Source: Solen grandis (Eukaryota > Mollusca > Bivalvia > Adapedonta > Solenidae). Taken from it: DNA of 64,000 nucleotides. The notes beneath the pieces were generated by a model. That model was not told the origin of the DNA and ran no database searches. It saw only the letters and a program-made list of their open reading frames with translations. Positions within the stretch are counted from its first letter, which is position 1, and each line of letters opens with the position of its first letter. Shown here in pieces: positions 1-11,438 of the stretch. The position numbers and the translations under genes are program-made. Location: contig CM037789.1 in NCBI GenBank assembly GCA_021229015.1, forward strand, positions 33,554,346-33,618,345. The letters are read 5' to 3'.

Positions 1-470
1 GTTGCGGAAGCGAGTTCTTTAGATCTCTGTTTGTTTTAAAAATTGAAGTTTTCTTCCCCTGCGAACGATTTGTCCCGAATAGTAAGACACTGTACCTTTT
101 TATAGTAAACTGAAAGAATTGAACACTAAAAAATAGGAAACACATAGATTTCGGAATTGATTGTTCGACCCTGACAGATCCTATATTCAACAAAGTCTAA
201 TGCGAAGATGTTTTAAGAAATAAAAGTTAACCAGAAAGTCCACTTTTCATTGTTATACTTCCCATTGTTAGTAGATCTATACCACTAATTGAAATACAGG
301 CTATATCTGATTTTCGTTTCATTATACACCTCATGCATCCATCCAAATTCACGCCAAGTCATTTATGGTATAATTGACTAACATGATTATAATGGTAATA
401 TGTTGCAAGTACCATGGCTAGTTGTGAATGGTCCATGTTCCAGATCATTCAAACTACACTGCAGTGGTTA
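1..470. other. AT-rich sequence, nothing recognised
   Basis: I see no open reading frame of note, no splice-bounded coding block and no repeat signature before the tandem array that begins near 480. Confidence 0.4.
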
Positions 471-479
471 TCTCCCCTT

Positions 480-1512
480 ATCACCTTTATTTCTTAAGCA
501 ATCATCTTCAAACTTTAAAACAATGTTTATGGCCATAATGTCTCGATTGAGTTCGATTATGACTGAGGTCGGATAACTAGGTCAGGAGTTATGCCCCTTT
601 TAATATTCATAAAATGCCAGATTTCATGTTGTTTACACTCTAGCATCTTCATCTTTTGAGCAATCATCTTCAAACTTTATGACAATGCTTATGACCATAA
701 TGTCTGCATTGAGTTTGAAAATGGCTGAGATCGGTCAATTAGGTCAGGAGTTAAGCCCCTTATAATATAAAAAAGCTAGATTTCACTTTGTTTACACTCT
801 AGCATCTTCGTTTTTTGAGCAATCATCTTCTTACTTTATGGCAATGCTTATGACCATAATGTCTTGATTGAGTTCGATTATAGCTGAGATCGGTCAATTA
901 GGTCAGGAGTTTAGCCCCTTTTAATATAAAAAATGCCAAATTTAAGTTTGTTTACACTCTAGCATCTTCATCTTTTGAGCAATCTTCTTCAAACTTTATG
1001 GCAATGTTTTGACCATAATGTCTCCATTGAGTTTGAATATGGCTGAGATCGGTCAATAAGGTCAGGAGTTAAGCCCCTTTCAATATTAAAAAAATGCCAG
1101 ATTTCATTTTTGTTTACATTCTAGCATCTTCATCATTTGAGCAATCATCTTCAAACTTTATGGCAATGTTAATGACAATAATGTCTTAATTGAGTTCAAT
1201 TGTGGCTGAGATGGGCCATTTAGGTCAGGAGTTATGCCCCTTTTAATAAAAAAATATAAGATTTCACTTTGTTTACTCTTTACCATCTTCATTTTTTTAA
1301 ACAATCTTTTTTAAACTTTAAGACAATGTTTATGCCCATAATCTCGCAATCGGGTTCAATTATTACTGATAGTGACTAGTTAATTTAGGAGTTATGCCCT
1401 TTTTCACCATAAAAAAAGCCAAATTTTACTTTGTTTACACTCTAGCATCTTTATTTCTTAAGCAATCATCTTTCTCAGGTGAGCGATCAAGGGCCATCTT
1501 GGCCCTCTTGTT
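480..1512 (+). repeat. pearl-like element: about 7 monomers of 160 bp plus terminal tag
   Basis: The phrase AGCAATCATCTTC recurs near 495, 658, 817, 977, 1139, 1299 and 1460, giving a period of about 160 bp. Each monomer also has GGTCAGGAGTTAxGCCCC. The array ends in a tag (CTCAGGTGAGCGAT followed by GGGCCATCTTGGCCCTCTTGTT, 1474-1511) that recurs at the end of other elements in this window. No hairpin head is visible, so the left end may be truncated. There is no coding capacity; it is non-autonomous. Confidence 0.75.
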
Positions 1513-1533
1513 TAACTTGATTTGGTTATTTTT

Positions 1534-2045
1534 AGTTCACCTCAGCAAGAGGTGAGTTAATGTGACTGACCTTCGTCCGTCGTCTGGCGTTCGTCAACAT
1601 TTGCTTCAAACAACATCTCCTCCTTAACCACTTGACCAATTTTGATGAAACATTACAGGGATATTATTTAGGTGGTCCCCTTTCAAAGTTGTTCAAAGAA
1701 TGGAATTCCATGTAGAATTCTGGTTGCCATAGCAACTGAGATAATAAAACTTAAAAAGTCTTCTTCTCAAAATCTTATGGCCAGATTTCAAAATAATTTG
1801 GCACATATCTCCTTGGGTGTGTGTCTACAACAATTCTTCAAACTTTTTGGATCCGTGAACAAACATGGACGCAAAGGGCGGTGCTATTTTTCCTTATATG
1901 CCTTTCGTAAAAATTAAAAAAAAAATCTTCTCCAAAACTATTGGCTAAATTTCTAAATATTTTGGCACAAATTTTCCTTGGGTAAGTGTCTACCAAAATT
2001 GTACAAATTATTTGGATCCGTGGTATTTCAAAGAGCTGCACTGAC
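1534..2045 (+). repeat. second pearl-like element, head plus about two monomers
   Basis: It begins with a hairpin-like head (AGTTCACCTCAGCAAGAGGTGAGTT), continues with a CGTCCGTCGTCTGGCG microsatellite and then TTTTGATGAAACATTACAGG. The monomers (GGCCAGATTT, CCTTGGGT, GGATCCGTG) match those of the larger element at 50326-51661. It starts only about 20 bp after the end of the preceding array. No terminal tag is visible, so the right end is probably lost. Confidence 0.65.
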
Positions 2046-2638
2046 ACAGGAATTACACAACTATTAAACCAACAACAAAATCTATTACATGTTAAACCAT
2101 TCAGACCCTAATCATCAAGCTGGTTACCACGACCAAGTATCTTTTTGAAAGACATCATTTCTTGTTTTAAATAGTTTTTTTTAATAAGTTTTGCTTATAT
2201 TACATTTTTCCCTTTTCTCTCCCCCCCCCCTCTTTTTTTGTTTTTCTCTCTTTTTTTCTCAATGGCTAGTATATTACATTTCCTAACTTTAACAACAAAT
2301 ACGTTTTCAATAGCATTATTTTTAAATCGCAGATCATTTAATGCTTGGCAGGGTTCCCCCTGGGTTTTTAAAAGTTGTCGCCAACCATTTTCGTCAAAAA
2401 CAAAAAAATGTCGCCAAACTTTAGGCATAGGATTACTGGGAAGTTTCATGTGATTTTAATCAATGCTATTGATAATTTGAAATTGAATTAAATAAACAAC
2501 AAAAAGGAAAACAATTTATCATTTTTATTACATAAATAGCATTTCCATGAGTCTTTAAAGCTTCTATGAACAGGTGAGTTCATCATTTTTTGAATTTTCG
2601 AAGGAGACTCGATAGACTCAGTCTCTAAAAGACGTTTC
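2046..2638. other. no gene; low-complexity and repeat fragments
   Basis: A C/T-rich stretch (about 2216-2260) is followed by a short block rich in GTCGCCA (about 2345-2430). A related block occurs in opposite orientation at about 21200-21290. Small open frames here have no recognisable domain. Confidence 0.4.
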
Positions 2639-2686
2639 AACCCGCGTCGGTGAATTTATGGAACGTCGGTTTTTTCCATAAACTTT
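2639..2686 (+). repeat. 48-bp module, left copy of distant perfect inverted repeat
   Basis: This block (beginning AACCCGCGTCGGTG) is identical to the reverse complement of 19157-19204, 16.5 kb away. Both copies sit beside a tract rich in CGATCGG motifs, so the pair are probably fragments of one interspersed element inserted in opposite orientations. Confidence 0.8.
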
Positions 2687-2819
2687 AAGCGACACTAATG
2701 CCTATACACTATTAACCCATATATATTCTGAAAGAACATAGTTTCCAGTTTCCAAAAATAGTATCTTTAAGAAAATCCATCCATAAATAAAAAAGATACA
2801 GCGATTTAAAAATCAGCAT

Positions 2820-3350
2820 CTCCGATCGGAATTCGCTCCGACAACGAAAAGATCGATCGGTACCTGTCCGTTGTCGGAAATTTCCGATCGAATTTCAACA
2901 GTCCGACCGGAGAAAAACGATCGTTTTTTCTCGATACCTTCTTTATTTTTCAGAAACATTGGGTGGTTGTTTATTGTTATCTCCTGAACTTAGAATGCAA
3001 AATAATTATTGATTTTGATGACGATGATGACGTTATTTGCGTGAATTTATTCGTGTGATTAATTATAGTGTAATCGGGGTAAAACAAAGACAGATATTTA
3101 AAGCGTCTACCGATACTGAAGTAACATACGGTTTTAAACGGAAAATATCTAAACATTTTCTCATTTTTGACTTAAACAGTAACCTATTTTTACTTTTTAA
3201 TGTATCTCACTGCCTCTCCTCTTCTCTCTCCTCACTTTCTCTCTTTCTCTGTTTTGTTGCATATAAAATAATGTATCTATAAAGTTGGAAAATCGATTGT
3301 TTTTCCCCGATCGCTTTTCTCCGATCGGAGAAAAACAATCGATTTTTTTT
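2820..3350. repeat. CGATCGG-palindrome-rich repeat with a hairpin
   Basis: CGATCG and GATCGG palindromes recur densely at 2824-2940 and 3309-3327. At the right end, perfect 17-bp arms (3289-3305 and 3330-3346, AAAATCGATTGTTTTTC and its complement) enclose a CGATCG-rich loop. The same motif style occurs at 18880-19020. Function unknown; probably part of a transposable element. Confidence 0.6.
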
Positions 3351-3410
3351 TTCTCAATAGACCTTTAACTGATGTTATTTTTCATACGCAAGACGTTACT
3401 TAATGCATCT

Positions 3411-3525
3411 CGCTCTCTCTCTCTCTCTGTTTTGTTATGAAAATATTCGCACCTTTTTTTTTTCTTTCTATATATCTCTTGAAATTCAGTCTTGTTTCTC
3501 TCTTTCTCTCCTTCTCTCTCTGCAA
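3411..3525. repeat. CT/GA-rich simple repeats
   Basis: (CT)n runs occur at 3411-3430 and 3497-3525, with a similar C/T-rich tract just upstream (about 3215-3255). No coding content. Confidence 0.8.
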
Positions 3526-3784
3526 GAGCATTTGCGGAATTCATCCATAATACATCAGTTATTGTTTTTTTAGATTCAAAACAGTAATGTTATTGTTTCT
3601 TTTGTAATTTAGTTGTTTAGATCTACATCTACTTATTTATTTATCTTACTCTCCATATTTTAGTCTACAAGTGTTACCAAATTTCAATTTAGATGACTCT
3701 CATGCTTTTGAGTCCATTTCTTATCTGTAGATTTCTTTTGCTGATTGTTTACTAGAGCTTGCCAAGAATGAAACCTACTTGTCA

Positions 3785-4720
3785 CAGGGTGAAAAAAGTG
3801 CAGCCTGGCTGAGACTCAAACTTGGAGCCTTTACTTACCAACTGAGCTACCAGTGGTGGCAGCTTACACATGATTCTCATCTATTGTGAGTTATTGGTAC
3901 CGTGACATACTTCCAAATGGATCCAGAGAACCTCACAGCACTTAAGCCATTGCTGAAATTGTGTTCCAAATGTCACAGGTTGAGAAAAATGTGCAGCCTG
4001 ACTGAGATGCTTTACTGGGACCTTTCCCAGGCGACCCTATCAGATGAGCCTCCTGGCCTCATAGACATGATTCTCTTCTATTGTGAGTTATTGCTAATGA
4101 TTCAAATGAGATGTAACAGACCACACCAGGATTTGAATCTGAGATCCTTGATCAAAGGGATGGGTAAGCTACAGGATCACATACAGAAATCTACCATAGA
4201 TAAATGTTATGGTGAGAAAAATGTACCTCCTGCCTGGGAACTGAACACGGGGCCTTACCCTTAAAAGGTAATTACCTGTACTGACGGAACTACCTGATCG
4301 TTTACACACAGTGTAATGATTTCTTCCCTGTTGTGAGTTATTGGGTACCATGTCATACTCCCTGCCAAACTGAACAAGATGAATATGATCTCTGATCACA
4401 TGCAGCCCGGTGATGTTGGGCTTCATATGTCACAAGTTAAGAAAAATGTGCAGTCTGACCAAGACATGAACCCAGGACCTTTGGATATCAGGAATGCTTT
4501 ACCAACAGAGCTATCCAGTCACTTATGCATAGTTTTCTCCTGTTATGAGTTATTTGTACCATGACAAAGAGTTACTAGTACCAATCTCAGATCGACAGTA
4601 TGTGCTATCACTCTCCTGGGATATGATATTTATATAGTGTACCAGAGCAGGATTTGAACCCAAGATCCCTGGCTTATAAGGGGTTGAGCTAACAGACTGT
4701 TCACACAAATCTCTTTCTAA
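3785..4720 (-). repeat. tandem array of degenerate tRNA-like (SINE-head) modules
   Basis: About five or six modules of 165-200 bp follow one another. On the - strand each resembles a tRNA-derived SINE head: a B-box-like GGxTxxAATCC and an A-box-like TAGCTCAGTTGGTA. Examples on the + strand are ACTCAAACTTGGAGCC...CCAACTGAGCTACCA (about 3810-3850), GGATTTGAATCTGAGATCC (about 4130), ATGAACCCAGGACC (about 4465) and GGATTTGAACCCAAGATCC (about 4650). Linkers share GTGAGTTATTGGTACC and AAAAATGTGCAGCCTG. Short open frames across the array are by-products. None folds as an intact tRNA by eye. Confidence 0.6.
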
Positions 4721-5348
4721 TAATGGTTACCAGTTCTTAAATATTTAGGCCTTTATATATGCCTTTGCATATTTTGATTTTCCTCAGGCCAGAATTCATA
4801 GAACAGCACAAATTACTATGTTCTTGACAAACCCAAGGGTGATTTATTTGAGAGAACTACTCTAACCACTTGGCCACTGCAGCCGGTTTCTCTTCTTTAT
4901 TGCTCTGTATATATAAGACAGTTCACCAATATCATGCCACTTATCTAATGGCATGACATCACAGACATGTTTGTATCATGTGATGTTGACAATGTGAATT
5001 TCAGACATGATGAAATTTCCCTGATTGAGATTACTTTAATGACATATTAACTTTTGGCTTCACATACACTGTATTTGTTAAAAAGAACTTTTATAGACTG
5101 ATTGATGGATTTGTAAATTCAGAGAGTACTGTGCATGTGCACCCCAAGCACTCTAAGGGGAAAGCTAAATGTTTTGTGCCCATAAAGACCTTGTGCACTA
5201 GAAAAAGTTCCAACAGACAGCAGATCTTTGAAAAAAAAATGTTTAAAAAGTAATTTTGCAAGTTATATGGAATGATATAATACTGTTAATTAATACCTGT
5301 CCAGACTGCTTGCAAATGTTTAATATTTTTAAGGTCTGTCTTAGTGTT

Positions 5349-5557
5349 CCTATCAATATTTTGCCCCAGGAGGGGTAAAGGCTAACCTGACAGGGGAACT
5401 TGACTTTTTTTTCTTTCATCACCAAAGAGCAATAGAAATTGGTCAAATGGATATGCTTTGCAGTTTGCACAGGATTCTGGCCTGTTGAGAACATTCTTCT
5501 GTCAAAAGTCCCATGTATGTCCCCTCCCCACAAACCCTGGGGCAAAATATTGATAGG
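5349..5557. repeat. 22-bp perfect inverted repeat, MITE-like
   Basis: CCTATCAATATTTTGCCCCAGG at 5349-5370 is the exact complement of 5536-5557, with 165 bp between. This fits a small foldback element; no transposase is present. Confidence 0.5.
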
Positions 5558-6824
5558 TGCATTGGAAACTCTGAATTCAAAGAGTTACATAATTACTTTA
5601 AAGCAGCATAACACCGGCCTATGTCATAATCCAATAGCAATTTGTTTGATGCTAAATGTTTTTTGGGAAAAAATGTTCAGTAGCCATGGGAGTCAAACAC
5701 AAGACCCCTGGTATACTCTAGGAATGTGCAGTGAATTGTACTGTGACACTATATTCATATTATAAATCCTCCTTGAGCAACAGATTCAAAGAGATTGCAA
5801 CATGAATTCTTTCACCTGTTTTTCTGGTGTAAGTTGATAGTTTATATATGGCAAAGTAATGGAATGAAAGATGAATTTGCTGAAAATTTTATTGTTCTCC
5901 TTTTGTAACCTGACTGAAAAGTGAATCTTTTAGAATTGTGCATACTTATATACTGTAGTTTATAGTTTTAAATGCAACTTAGTTCTCATTTTTGTCAGGC
6001 ACTTCTGTAGAATATTCATTGAGTTTGTGCTATGGCTATTCCATTTAGAAATGTTTTGGTTCCTGCAGTTTCAGATGTAAAGTGAAGCAAACTGTGCTGG
6101 ACAAATTGGTGAATTTGCTTTGTTTTATGAAATGATTTCTTGTTGTATGTTGTGGTATGTATTCATGATCAAAGACTGGTTACTGTCAAGGCATTGTTTA
6201 CATACCATTTTTACTATTGTGATGCAGCATCTTTATTTTTTGCCTCAGATGCATAGGTAAACAGAGCAGGTATCTTCTGTTTGTTCATGTGCATAAAACA
6301 ATGTAAATCATATTCTAAAAAATATGTTTTCATAGACCATTTTAAGTTGGATAAATGAATACTCAACAAGTAAAAAAAAAATGTAAATGAATATCTATGA
6401 GGTTCATACATGTACAGCTTTAATGGAGGAGTTCCTATGACACATTTGTTACATGTACTTATAAACATATTTTGATGATCTATCTCCCTCTCTATCAGGC
6501 ATGCAACAAAACATACGCGCATGTTTTACTTTCTCAGTTTATTGACAACTTTTCATTTTAATGACATAAGAAAATTGAAATTATAATTTTATGACAGCTT
6601 TTGTATTATATAGGTTTCTCTCTGACTTGGAACCTTACCAAGGTCCCTATTACAGATATAAATTCCCTTTTTCCTCACCTTGGAAATCATTTGAAAGGGA
6701 AAAACTTTATGTTCATGTAATGTGCAGCTCCCAAAGTTATTACATTGAAGTGTACCATTATGATTTTTGTAATGCATGGAAAGAGGATCAGTGATAGACT
6801 TTCACCTTGTAGGACAGCCCTCTT
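5558..6824. other. no gene recognised
   Basis: AT-rich intergenic sequence. A degenerate tRNA-like fragment lies near 5685-5740. The open frames here lack recognisable motifs or splice-bounded coding character. Confidence 0.4.
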
Positions 6825-9000
6825 TATGGGGAATGAGGTTCATTTTAAAATAGTTATTTGAAGAGCCAGCAACATAAAATTTTAACAATAAGCAAAGCTA
6901 ACCCCCCCCCCCCCCCCCCCCCCCCCCTCCTCCCCTCGAGAAAAAAAGTTGAGGTCATCAATCTGATTTCGGTGTCATTGGCGTTGTCGTCGGAAAACCT
7001 TGGCCATAACTTCTAAACTATTAAAGCTTCTGTCATCGAACTTCACATATACTTGTTCACTAAAACAAGGGGTATATTTCTGTAAAGGGTCATAACTCTT
7101 AAGTCCATTTTGACCAATTTATCTCCTTATTTTATTTTGTTTAAATTTTGTTCATCAGGTCATCCAGATTTCATTGTCGGGGCTGTAACTTAGACATGGT
7201 TAGCAGGATTTCCTAATAACTTGGCAGTAATATGTATCTCAATGAGCTGAAGTGTCATGCACAAGAATAAAAAAGAGCTGAATTTACAGTTATGTTAACG
7301 TCAATGTGGCAGAGTGCTGCATGCAAGAGTTAGGTCAGCAGCTCTTAGGTCAAGGTCACACTTTAAGTCTTTGAGGTCAAAGGTCATTTGCTTGTCCGGA
7401 CAAAATGCAGATAAATGTTTTGAACCAAGGTATTTTGAATCTTACAGGATCATGAAATCTTGACCACAAATACACACTGACTTTTATTTTATACATTATG
7501 ATGGTTGTTGTAATGTGTGTCCTAATTTAATTGACAGCATGACATTAACTAAATTTTAGGCAAAATGAGACGGTTTTAAACTCTACAGGCCTTACTCTTT
7601 TTTTTTGACAGATTTGCATAAAATTTACACTAAAGGCGCAGAATTTGTCCATCTGTACAATTGGCCCTTCTGGAGGACTGTCACTTCTTTTTCTGGAAAA
7701 TCATAAATGTCATGGCCTTAGAGGCATACCTGCACAAAGCAGTGATTCATGCAAAGTTTTAGAAAATTCTCATGGATAGTTTTAATGTTCCTTCTTTGTC
7801 TATATAGAAAATAACTGCATTGTTCACGTTTGCCTTTAACTATCTCAAAAACAATGAATTTTCTATCAAAGTACTATGGGCATAATTTGTAGTCCTTTAA
7901 AGGATCTTTCAAATGACATTTAGATTTTGAAAATAAGGGTTAAATCAGTTGAGTTATGGCAGAAAAAAGGAAAATTATGTTACCCCAAGTAAATCTAGCT
8001 GCTTTAATCTCAAAATTGATTTTTGTAGATAAGAGTATGAACATAATTTGAAGAACTATTCCTTGTTTATTTTATTTGTATTTAAATTTTAACTTGATGT
8101 ATTGCTTTTATAATGTTTTGTATGTTTAAATGATCAGGTTATTATTTCAAAGCTGTTGGTGGAGAAAAAGTATTTGACATAGGCATGTTTTTGCCGTTTT
8201 GCTTGGGTTTGACCATTCATTTTTCAAAATCCGTCAAAGATAGGTCAAACATAAAGCCATCGAAATGTTGGGAATCTGAAGACATGGTACCTAGGTTTTT
8301 TTTAAATAGGACCTAATATAAGCAAGTTACATGAAAAATAAGAATATCTGAATACTGGTTTTTCAAATGCCTCTGCATTTGGTCCCATGCTTTGTTCCAT
8401 CTTTTCTTCTATTACATTGTAGTTATAATGTGCTGTTGTGATTTGTCCAAATGCCATATGCTCACTTTAAAGTTCAGGAAAAAAATATATGTAAAAAAAA
8501 CTGTTTGGTAGGAAAAGAACCTTTTTTTGCATGTAAAGAGGACTGGCGGTAGTTCACAGCCTTGTGGTACACCAATTTTGAGAATTATTGAGGTTCATTT
8601 TAAAGAGGGTTCCTTGAAGAGCCAGCATCATGAAATTGTAACAAGGGGCAAGCTCTTTAGTTTCCTTTGATTACATTGATTTCCATTTTTATATGACATC
8701 ATTTGACGTCAAAATTTGCATCTGCTATCAAATTATTTTGTGCTCTACAGCTTTCAATTCTTGATGGATTTTGTTCAATTTTTACAGATAATGTATTGCA
8801 AGATGATTATGTAATGGTTTTTTAAGGTTTGCTATGGTTTGCAGAGCAGAAAGCCCTATCATTTGTTCAGACAAACAAAATTTAGTTACTGGTTTTCATT
8901 CTTCTTCATTTTGAGGTTCAAATTAAAACAGGTTTCCTATGAGCCAATATAATGAAATTTCAACAGCAATTAACGTGACTTTGTCCCTTTTGAATGCAGT
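6825..9000 (+). repeat. region with three copies of a diverged interspersed repeat
   Basis: GAGGTTCATTTTAAA followed by GAGCCAGCA and ATGAAATT recurs near 6835, 8590 and 8916, roughly 60-70 bp each and diverged. Sequence between the copies is AT-rich, with phrases typical of mollusc intergenic repeats (GTCATAACTCTTAAG, ATCTCAAAAAC). No gene is seen. Confidence 0.5.
6902..6927. repeat. (C)26 homopolymer
   Basis: There are 26 consecutive C residues, a prime site for length error in assembly. Confidence 0.95.
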
Positions 9001-10090
9001 AAATTGCGTTCTTATGTGACCCCATATGACATCAGGGTTAAAATTAGCTACCAAATATTGTTCGCATTCTACAGCCATCATTTCTTCTATGTAATTTTCA
9101 CAGAATGTATTCAGTACATTGTAGATGTGCGCTTCCGTATACGTTTTTTCCAGACTTGGAAAGACCAGGTTCTATGGTTGATCCAAGTTTCGAACTTTGG
9201 ATCTTAAAAAGGATTTAAATTATTACCAAGCTTTGGATCTGAAAAAGAATAAAATTGATGCGAAGCTTCCAGATAAGCTCATATTTTTACAGGATGTGTG
9301 CTTCAACATTTTCTATCGGTTTTGTAAAGATTGACAGCATTTGATATAGCGTGTTGGAAACTTTCAATGGAAAATATCTGTGTGTGTGTGTGTGTGTGTG
9401 TGTGCTACCACGAAGCTACATTCAGATGTCTGGTGCTGCATTCCTTAGTTTTTGACTGATTCACATGGAAATTTCACTGAATGTTCAGCATATTGTATAT
9501 TGTCGCATTGTCTTAGCCAATTCTGTTTTCGGAAAATCGCATAGGTCAATGCTATATTTTTTCATGTCATTTATTTCTTCGGCCTTAAATATCTCAAAAA
9601 CTATTTGATATGGTTACATAGCAGAATTCACTATCGTTTGTTCAGAACAAAGGAAAATCTTGTTTCTTATCGCATTCGTTACATGTATGTTGTAAATATT
9701 TTGTTGCCATGTTCAAAGTGTTACATTTGTGGAGGAAATAAAGGTATATTCATTGTATTCATTTGGGTCACAAAATATCCGTCGTCCATAATGCATTTGA
9801 AGACGCGGCCTGGAGACCGGGGTATTAAATTTGATCGAGATTTACCAAATTCATATATAAATTGGTATGATAATTTCATCATAAATGTCACCCATTGTTG
9901 AAGTATATTTTCCGTGACCCGTGATTTATAGTGTACGGGAAGATCTGTCGCGGGTATTAGTTACGTAATATTGAAGTTTACATCACGAGCAAGCGTTTCA
10001 TTGACCCTGATCAAAATCATGCTCACATGCAAGCTTCCAATCGATCATGATCTGGGTCAGTAAAATTACGTGTGCAATCATCTTGAAGAG
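9001..10090. other. no gene; (GT)n microsatellite
   Basis: A (GT)n run lies at about 9380-9404. The open frames at 9004-9207 and 9605-9901 have no motif I recognise and no clear start context. Confidence 0.4.
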
Positions 10091-10108
10091 CAGTCTATAA
10101 ATAGACTG
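10091..10108 (+). promoter_or_regulatory. TATA-like box inside an 18-bp palindrome
   Basis: CAGTCTATAAATAGACTG combines a consensus TATAAATA (10096-10103) with 8-bp mirrored arms. It lies about 20-30 bp before the KptA-like frame, so it could be its core promoter. In that case the transcript would begin near the first catalytic residues, which makes this role uncertain. Confidence 0.35.
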
Positions 10109-10117
10109 ACGTGTTGA

Positions 10118-10657
10118 CACATTGCGAGGCATAACACTCAGCTCCCTGTGGATGAAGAGGGGTACGCCCGCCTGGAGGACTTACAGCTTTTACCCCGCCT
10201 TGGTGCTTTGACGTTTCCACGCCTGAGACAGATAGTTTCCCTTGATTCCAAGGGGAGGTTCGAGTTGGTTGTAATGCACGGACAGGTGTTTGTCCGTGCA
10301 TGCCAGGGACATTCGTCCGCTATGGGTGTGGTGCCCTCTTTGGGTACCTGTTCGATGCGATTCGGGTATCATGGTACCCGTTTTTCATCGTGGCAGGTTA
10401 TCTGCCGGGAGGGTCTCCTCCCGATGGGGCGGCATCACATACATATGGCCTCTACCCCCTCCTCTCGATCCGGCCTTAGGGCGGGGTCGGAGGTGATTAT
10501 ACAAGTTGACCTGAGTTCATTGCGAACTCTTGGTACATTTGTGGGGTTGTCCTCAAACAGCGTGATTCTAGTATCCGACCCCATCTGTCCCTGTCACTTT
10601 TTTTGTGCCAGAGACAGGTCGGGCCGGGCCCTAGAATTTCGCTGCCAGAGGCACTAG
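10118..10657 (+). CDS. Tpt1/KptA-like RNA 2'-phosphotransferase domain ORF
   Basis: The translation matches the Tpt1/KptA family, which removes the splice-junction 2'-phosphate from tRNA using NAD+. In order I see an Arg-His pair (10127-10132), DEEGYARLEDL, KGRFEL, VRACQGHS (Arg at 10295-10297), GYHGT, GLLPMGRHHIHM, SGLRAGSEVIIQVDL (Arg at 10478-10480) and SSNSVIL. The Arg-His-Arg-Arg set known to be essential in the family is therefore present. The open frame is 180 codons with no internal stop, bounded by TGA at 10115 and TAG at 10658. There is no in-frame ATG before the domain, so it needs an upstream exon, a non-AUG start, or is a captured fragment. It is clearly more GC-rich than its surroundings, which suggests transfer or transposon carriage. 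The extreme C-terminus of the usual domain looks degenerate. Recognition of the family is firm; expression is unknown. Confidence 0.75.
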   Translation, partial: HIARHNTQLPVDEEGYARLEDLQLLPRLGALTFPRLRQIVSLDSKGRFELVVMHGQVFVRACQGHSSAMGVVPSLGTCSMRFGYHGTRFSSWQVICREGLLPMGRHHIHMASTPSSRSGLRAGSEVIIQVDLSSLRTLGTFVGLSSNSVILVSDPICPCHFFCARDRSGRALEFRCQRH

Positions 10658-11031
10658 CGAATGCTATTTATTATATAACACACCCGATCTCTCAAACCAA
10701 ATAGAAAGGGCTTCTGGCAAGATCTACATAAATCCTATCTATTTTTTTCCTTTTTTTTATAATCTTTTTCTTTTTCTTTGGCAAAAAAAAACACCTCTTT
10801 TGGCAAATAGACATCAAAAACTAAATTATATACCAATTTCGGCTTTTTTCCATAATCAAAAACAAATAAGACCCACTCCTTCCTTTAACTTTTCACTTTT
10901 AATTTTCTATATTTGGCTCAAATTATTATACAAGGTTGAAAATATCCTTGCTAGCCGAAATTGGCTATTAAAATTCAAAATTACCCTAATAAGGGGCCGT
11001 TGTTGTAGCAGTAAAAAGATGAAAAGGCCAT

Positions 11032-11290
11032 TTGTTTGCGGGCCTTAAAATCCTTCTCCTCTTCGAACATCTCAAGCATACTCATGCTTCAAAGTCTAAT
11101 TTGGTCGGCACTGATGAGACGGTACAACGGTCTCAAGGGGAATCATCGTGGCACCTCAAGTGCGCGGTTTCTTCCCGGCGAGACAGAAAAAGAAGGAAGG
11201 CACAGTACACCTCCAACCCACATGCCGACCAACATTACAGGCCACATGAGCAACAAGCAAACCCTTCCACATTCATTCCAGGGTAATTAA
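11032..11290 (+). other. unrecognised block open in two overlapping frames
   Basis: Two + frames (11032-11286 and 11036-11290) both stay open for 84 codons, in sequence with more balanced composition than its flanks. I recognise no family. It may be a decayed coding segment of the same element as the KptA-like ORF. Confidence 0.2.
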
Positions 11291-11438
11291 CACCTCCAGC
11301 TCAAATTAGCTAGTTAATTACCAACCTTTTCGGACAACAAAAATTTGACTTTAGGAAAAATATAAAATCTGTGAATTACAGATTTAATTCAAAATCTGAC
11401 CCATTCCAGGCCACAAAATTGTATTTTATAGGGGTGAG

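Noticed and set aside
480..1512. CRISPR-like regular repeats
   Set aside because: The monomers are contiguous 160-bp tandem repeats with no unique spacers, in a eukaryotic genome.
3902..4564. Open frames of 61-120 codons (+ and -)
   Set aside because: They lie across the tRNA-like module array, exist on both strands and show no protein motif.
5243..5765. Overlapping + and - frames of about 100 codons
   Set aside because: Both run across the 22-bp inverted repeat and mirror each other there; no domain is visible.
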